24,506 nucleotides of DNA from a virus. Location of the stretch: positions 1 through 24,506 of IMG/VR virus record IMGVR_UViG_3300021962_000627. One strand, written 5' to 3'. Made by a program: the position numbers and the translations under genes. Positions 21,175 to 24,506 of this stretch are shown piece by piece (the first letter of the stretch is position 1; each line of letters starts with the position of its first letter). Below the pieces are notes generated by a model. It made no database searches. It was not told the origin of the DNA and saw only the letters and a program-made list of their open reading frames with translations.

Positions 21175-21844
21175 GACTTTTCCTCCACTCATACTGATCT
21201 CTTACACGAATCAGTTGGCGGACGTAGTCGTTGCGTTTGCCAGGAAATACTTGGAACTCGCCTTCGTCGGAAACCATGAGAATGGCAAAGTGATGGCACT
21301 CGATGCCAGTATGCTCTTCGAACATGATAGAGTATGCTGTAGCCTGCATGAAGTAGTCTGTAATCATGTCTGGCTTTTTCATTTCGCGAGCAGTCTTGAA
21401 ATCGACTACCGTCACTTCGCCGTTCCACTCACAGATTAGGTCTGCGGTCCCTGCGATGCGGAGGATGTCCGAGAACATCGGCGTTTCAGATGCATACACA
21501 AGTTGTAGATTATCGTCCAGACATTTTTGAACAAGACGAAAACGTGCGAGGGTCGAAGGCATGATTTCTTTTGCATCTATCTCATCTCCTAGAATATATT
21601 TTTCCATTAGATTGTGAAGATCGGTGCCTCGTCTTGCGCTCTGTCGTGCGATCTTGTTAGCTTCTTCTTCACCAACACGAGCGCGCCACTCGGCAATCGC
21701 TTTCTTCTTCTCGGGCTGATCGCCCAGAACTGTAGTGATGGAAGGATACACGTTACCATCGGGCGTCTGATAACGTCTGCCCGATGGTGTGTTGATTTGT
21801 TTTGCTCTTGGTAAATCTATATAAGGACTATGATCAAATCTCAA
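21149..21844 (-). CDS. PD-(D/E)XK exonuclease (Cas4/RecB/MGME1-like)
   Basis: A 231-aa protein with the full nuclease motif set of the RecB/Cas4 group: His77 in 'RRGTDLHNLME', Glu120 ('YASETPMF'), Asp135 in 'RIAGTADLICEW', Asp148-x-Lys150 in 'VTVVDFKTA' and the motif 'QATAY' at 167-171. There is no helicase part and no cysteine cluster of the Cas4 type, so it is closest to stand-alone exonucleases such as MGME1 and phage homologues. It would trim single-stranded DNA ends in replication or recombination. The ATG overlaps the PhoH stop (ATGA). Confidence 0.88.
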   Translation of the reverse strand: MRFDHSPYIDLPRAKQINTPSGRRYQTPDGNVYPSITTVLGDQPEKKKAIAEWRARVGEEEANKIARQSARRGTDLHNLMEKYILGDEIDAKEIMPSTLARFRLVQKCLDDNLQLVYASETPMFSDILRIAGTADLICEWNGEVTVVDFKTAREMKKPDMITDYFMQATAYSIMFEEHTGIECHHFAILMVSDEGEFQVFPGKRNDYVRQLIRVRDQYEWRKSLDNQRQTA

Positions 21845-22611
21845 GTTATCATTCCACGTTCTTCAAGTTCTGTTCGCGTAAGTATATATTCGCGAACAAA
21901 GCCTGATCGAACGACATCCTCCTTATTGAATTTCACAATTTCGAATGATCTCATTTGATTTGCAATCTTCAACAGATTGTTCATACCAGATCCTTCACGA
22001 GTATAATCCTTCTGTGTAAAGTCGCCACAGAAAATAACACGACAACCCTCACCCACGCGAGTCATAACTGTATGGATTTCATGATCTGACAAGTTCTGAC
22101 ACTCGTCGATGATAATGATGTTATCGCGGAATGTCATACCACGTAGGAATGACGTAATGTCAAATTGAATGTAGCCGTTCTGCTTCATCCAACCATAATC
22201 TTTATCACAGATTTCGGATACAATACCTTGATACGGTGCTTCATAGACTGCTGCTTTATCTTTAGCGTTGCCAGGCAAGAAACCGATATCGCGTGTAGGA
22301 ACCACGCTGCGTAGAATGACGATTGGCTTAGGCGCATCACCATTGAGCATAGCATTCATCGAAAGCCAAACAGCAAGGAACGTCTTACCTGTTCCTGCGC
22401 ACCCGTGCATAATAATATTCTTATCGGAATTGAATGCTTCGACGACTAGTCGTTGCGCTGCTGTCTTTGGGGATACACGACACAAGCTCGGAATTACAGG
22501 TTGTCGATAACCTGTACCCTTAGCTCTCTTCTTTTGTTTTCGTTCTTTTCTCGTCAAATACTTACTTGCTTCGGCTTCAAGGAATGCTTCGTCTATGATT
22601 GCAGGCTTCAT
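21841..22611 (-). CDS. phoH: PhoH-like ATPase
   Basis: The start is ATG at 22611 (GGAG upstream), giving 256 aa; an ATG 11 codons earlier lacks a ribosome site. After a basic N-terminal stretch ('RKERKQKKRAKG') comes the PhoH core: 'RVSPKTAAQRLVVEAF', Walker A 'MHGCAGTGKTF', the PhoH segment 'ILRSVVPTRDIGFLPG', Walker B 'NIIIIDECQNL', and 'VIFCGDFTQKD'. It is related to the ATPase/helicase part of superfamily 1. PhoH genes are common in T4-like and marine phages; the role, perhaps RNA or phosphate-stress related, is not settled. It sits with the exonuclease in one operon. Confidence 0.93.
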   Translation of the reverse strand: MKPAIIDEAFLEAEASKYLTRKERKQKKRAKGTGYRQPVIPSLCRVSPKTAAQRLVVEAFNSDKNIIMHGCAGTGKTFLAVWLSMNAMLNGDAPKPIVILRSVVPTRDIGFLPGNAKDKAAVYEAPYQGIVSEICDKDYGWMKQNGYIQFDITSFLRGMTFRDNIIIIDECQNLSDHEIHTVMTRVGEGCRVIFCGDFTQKDYTREGSGMNNLLKIANQMRSFEIVKFNKEDVVRSGFVREYILTRTELEERGMIT

Positions 22612-22681
22612 GTCTGCTCCGATGTTATTGTTATGGGGAATCATAACGAACGAGAACGAGTTCTGTGTCGTGCATACCTCC

Positions 22682-22915
22682 TTAGAATGTGTTGACGGTT
22701 GATTTGGGATGCTTCTTCTTGATAGTCTTCAAGATGTCGCGGAAACCAGAATCGGGTTTGTTGCGACCAGCCGATACGCCGCTAACAATCTGCGGCGCTG
22801 CTGGAACCTGACGGATGTGGGGGTTTTTTTCGAGAAGTTCTTCCATTGAGGAAATCGTCATGAAGTCCTCGTAAATCTCACCTGTCTGGGTATTCTCAAA
22901 TGTATATTTTGGCAT
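22682..22915 (-). CDS. Small conserved phage protein, FmdB-like N-terminus (77 aa)
   Basis: The start ATG has GAGG well placed. 'MPKYTFENTQTGEIYEDFMTISSMEELLEKNPHIRQV' in parts has the shape of FmdB/CxxC-type zinc-ribbon regulators, but all cysteines are missing, so no zinc ribbon is expected. The C-terminus 'GFRDILKTIKKKHPKSTVNTF' is basic, and I recall it as conserved in a small protein near phoH and thyX in cyanophages. Function unknown. It lies 9 bases after thyX. Confidence 0.78.
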   Translation of the reverse strand: MPKYTFENTQTGEIYEDFMTISSMEELLEKNPHIRQVPAAPQIVSGVSAGRNKPDSGFRDILKTIKKKHPKSTVNTF

Positions 22916-22924
22916 CTTACCTCA

Positions 22925-23605
22925 TTATTTAGTATCCGACAAAACGTCGGTCAAAGACGGAAAGATTTTTGTGATTTCGTTCCATGCCATAGTGGCAATC
23001 TCTCGGTGCTCCTTCTGAGTGCCATTATCCATACGCAGCTCGCAGTAGTGAATCCAGCTACGCAGCGTCCCGTTCATATACATGCGGGACTGAATCAGAC
23101 CTTCAGGAAGAACAGCGCGAGCCTGTTCCTTGGCAATGTTATTTTCGATAGCCCATTTGTATGCACCTCTTGCCATATCCTGCATGTTGCTCTGGATCTG
23201 ATTCCAATCGCGCTGAAGTTTTTCATCTTCAGTTTCAATGCTATTCTGACGATTCTTCATATCCTGCAAACGAGCTTCGCGAGTAACAAAGCCAAGATCC
23301 TTGGTAGGATCAGCATAACGCTGGCTAAACTCTTGGAACGAGAAGCTGCGATGGCGCAGAATCTGACGAGCGATGTCGCGTGTCGTATCAATTTCCATAC
23401 AGATGGAAACCATCTCGAATGGAGACCAATGCTTATGCTTTGCGAGATACCGAAGCAGCTTTGGAGCAGTCTCGGTATTCATTTGATTAGATGGATTGCT
23501 TACACGAGCAACATACGCAATGAACTCGTCAACTCCTACGATATAACCAGTGATAGGATCACTAATTGTTGGCTTACTTACAGCTACAACCTTCACGCTT
23601 TGCAT
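22925..23605 (-). CDS. thyX: Flavin-dependent thymidylate synthase ThyX
   Basis: A 226-aa protein with the ThyX signature RHRX7S: Arg84-His85-Arg86 to Ser94 in 'LRHRSFSFQEFSQRY'. Other family parts are 'HKHWSPFEMVSICMEIDTTRDIARQ' in pieces and 'ARAVLPEGLIQSRMYMNGTLRSWIHY', the last containing the substrate Arg region. It methylates dUMP with folate and FAD to give dTMP for phage DNA. The ATG has GAGG upstream and overlaps the end of the FlbD-like gene by 32 bases. Confidence 0.96.
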   Translation of the reverse strand: MQSVKVVAVSKPTISDPITGYIVGVDEFIAYVARVSNPSNQMNTETAPKLLRYLAKHKHWSPFEMVSICMEIDTTRDIARQILRHRSFSFQEFSQRYADPTKDLGFVTREARLQDMKNRQNSIETEDEKLQRDWNQIQSNMQDMARGAYKWAIENNIAKEQARAVLPEGLIQSRMYMNGTLRSWIHYCELRMDNGTQKEHREIATMAWNEITKIFPSLTDVLSDTK

Positions 23606-23828
23606 TTAGTGCCTCATTCAATTTGTTTACGACTTCACTTAGACTTTCTTCAACGAACCACTCGTTACCATTACAACCGTAGATGGTTGTCGTCAGACTA
23701 GCGCCTTGGGTACGTCGTGATTCATAAACTGATAAAACATTTGTGGCATTGATATACACAGGCATATCAAGGAAGTTCTGATTTAGATTCGTGAACTTAA
23801 CTAGCAAGGAACCATCCTGGTACTTCAC
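23574..23828 (-). CDS. Small FlbD-like protein (84 aa)
   Basis: It probably starts at GTG 23828 with GGA upstream; an ATG 21 codons later ('MPVYINATN') would cut the first strand. 'SLLVKFTNLN', 'MPVYINATNVLSVYES', 'TTIYGCNGNEWFVEESLSEVVNKLNEAL' match strand by strand the small beta-helix layout of the flagella-associated FlbD family. No function is known for phage copies. Both ends overlap neighbours by 32 bases, longer than other overlaps in this operon. The final 'EGCSCK' falls in the thyX overlap. Confidence 0.68.
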   Translation of the reverse strand: MKYQDGSLLVKFTNLNQNFLDMPVYINATNVLSVYESRRTQGASLTTTIYGCNGNEWFVEESLSEVVNKLNEALNAKREGCSCK

Positions 23829-24333
23829 GACTCGTCCATTTCGCGAATCGTTTCTTATGTTCTATGTAGTATTTACGATAGCCGTCTACAGGGTTTTCAC
23901 GCTTGCAATCATCTGGCATAGCTTGTGGGAACCATGTGCGATTAGCTGACATGATATTCTTAGGAAGCTTTTGCAGATGTGGAAGTAGCTGCTCACACTT
24001 GTGATGTTTGCCGTAACGATAGGTATACTCGTCGAGCAAACACTGGAGTAATGAAACCGACCAGATATAGTTTGCACTTGTATGCATCGACCACTGTGTG
24101 CAAGGATGATTGACATGAGTGGCATGATATAGAGTGGTCTCGCGTGAGTCAGGAAGAACCCAACGCTTTGCCTTGCGACCAGACTTAGACTTGCCTTCAA
24201 TTTCAATACCGTCGAGAATACGATGCGCAGTGCAAAGCATTTGGCATTCTTCGACAATCATCTTGACAACATGTTTGTCGCAATGATACTCAGCCGCGAT
24301 CTGCGGATCTTCGTCAAGAATAAATCTGTTCAT
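23797..24333 (-). CDS. Conserved phage protein with HCDKH motif (178 aa)
   Basis: The start is ATG at 24333; a TTG eight codons earlier overlaps the promoter -10. The protein opens 'MNRFILDEDPQIAAEYHCDKHVVKMIVEECQML' in parts, with 'HVNHPCTQWSMHTSANYIW', 'LLDEYTYRYGKHHKCEQ' and 'PQAMPDDCKRENPVDGYRKYY' downstream. I remember this pattern from many phage genomes as a conserved protein, sometimes labelled pyrimidine-dimer glycosylase-like, but I cannot support that label from motifs. The His/Cys/Asp cluster at 18-22 could bind metal or be catalytic. It has its own good promoter. Confidence 0.8.
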   Translation of the reverse strand: MNRFILDEDPQIAAEYHCDKHVVKMIVEECQMLCTAHRILDGIEIEGKSKSGRKAKRWVLPDSRETTLYHATHVNHPCTQWSMHTSANYIWSVSLLQCLLDEYTYRYGKHHKCEQLLPHLQKLPKNIMSANRTWFPQAMPDDCKRENPVDGYRKYYIEHKKRFAKWTSREVPGWFLAS

Positions 24334-24496
24334 CGTTGTCTTCCCATTTCCATTCAAGTATATACCACATCATCTTGATTGTCAACCACCGTGGGCGTTT
24401 GTATGCAGCGAACTTGGTTGACACAGCTGGAACAGATCCAGGCATAATCCAATAACCAACAGGCTTCGGTGGTAGCTGAATTGTGTAGCCTTGCAT
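24314..24496 (-). CDS. Possible small protein at the window edge (60 aa)
   Basis: An ATG ORF with GAG seven bases upstream, starting 'MQGYTIQLPPKPVGYWIMPG', then a basic/aromatic part 'KRPRWLTIKMMWYILEWKWED'. The stop lies 20 bases inside the next gene. The Trp-rich composition and the promoter inside it leave doubt. No family recognised. Confidence 0.4.
   Translation of the reverse strand: MQGYTIQLPPKPVGYWIMPGSVPAVSTKFAAYKRPRWLTIKMMWYILEWKWEDNDEQIYS
24357..24385 (-). promoter_or_regulatory. Strong sigma-70-type promoter upstream of the HCDKH gene
   Basis: Minus strand: TTGACA at 24385-24380, 17 bases, TATACT at 24362-24357. The -35 is perfect and the -10 has one mismatch. Transcription would begin about 15-20 bases before the ATG at 24333. 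The extended -35 region TTGACAATCAA is identical to that of the tmRNA promoter. Confidence 0.7.
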
Positions 24497-24506
24497 ATCA
24501 AATCTC

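Noticed and set aside
20909-21439. Plus-strand 176-codon ORF across the tmRNA region.
   Set aside because: It is antisense to the tmRNA and the exonuclease gene and has no ribosome site; the RNA explains the sequence.
22639-22681. Mini-ORF MHDTELVLVRYDSP directly after AAGGAGGT upstream of phoH.
   Set aside because: The ribosome site is only one base from the ATG, too close to work, and the peptide shows no conserved feature.
1-24506. CRISPR arrays, insertion sequences, integrase or attachment sites.
   Set aside because: No regular direct repeats with spacers, transposase or integrase motifs were seen in the window.

Overview
This window looks like part of the genome of a T4-superfamily myovirus (Caudoviricetes) that probably infects an alphaproteobacterium. 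The T4 affiliation rests on the set of recognisable baseplate and replication proteins (gp6, gp25, gp27, gp53, gp48, gp54, gp26, gp4, gp32, gp59 and a gp33-like protein) and on exact copies of the T4-type late promoter element TATAAATA. The host inference rests mainly on a two-piece, circularly permuted tmRNA gene of the alphaproteobacterial type. The gp32 without a zinc site and accessory genes such as PhoH, ThyX and an MGME1/Cas4-like exonuclease resemble the marine and alphaproteobacterial branch of T4-like phages more than the coliphages.

Layout. (1) Positions 1-7921, minus strand: a tightly overlapping late operon for the baseplate wedge and hub, read as gp48, gp53, gp27, a gp5 OB-fold protein, an Ig-like protein, a gp5-type beta-helix spike, a PAAR tip, an unknown structural protein, gp25 and gp6 (cut by the window edge). 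A perfect TATAAATA stands just upstream. (2) 7966-14475, plus strand: a divergent late operon of gp4, a conserved virion-type protein, gp54, gp26, a small ORF probably made as a -1 frameshift extension of gp26, a 741-aa tail protein carrying two cell-wall hydrolase domains, and a 510-aa membrane-interacting or tape-measure-like protein. (3) 14474-14537: a minus-strand terminator with a UUCG tetraloop and an inverted repeat, between convergent operons. (4) 14536-24506, minus strand: replication, nucleotide and accessory genes. These are gp32, gp59, a nucleotidyltransferase-fold protein, gp33, a cupin-DUF1289 fusion, a Tat-signal protein, a small secreted-type protein, KdsA, an unknown protein, tRNA-Gln, an Asp/Asn hydroxylase-like protein, the tmRNA, an exonuclease, PhoH, a small FmdB-like protein, ThyX, an FlbD-like protein and conserved unknowns.

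How the parts work together. The gp33-like protein would bridge host RNA polymerase to the late promoters that fire the two divergent tail operons. gp32 and gp59 act at the replication fork, and ThyX and the exonuclease support DNA supply and turnover. The tail module has an unusual division of labour. The T4 gp5 polypeptide is split into separate OB and beta-helix proteins with no lysozyme domain, while muramidase-like and M15 peptidase-like domains sit together in the 741-aa tail protein. The most striking element is the phage-encoded split tmRNA (tag ANDNAPISYALAA) with its own early-type promoter overlapping a late element.
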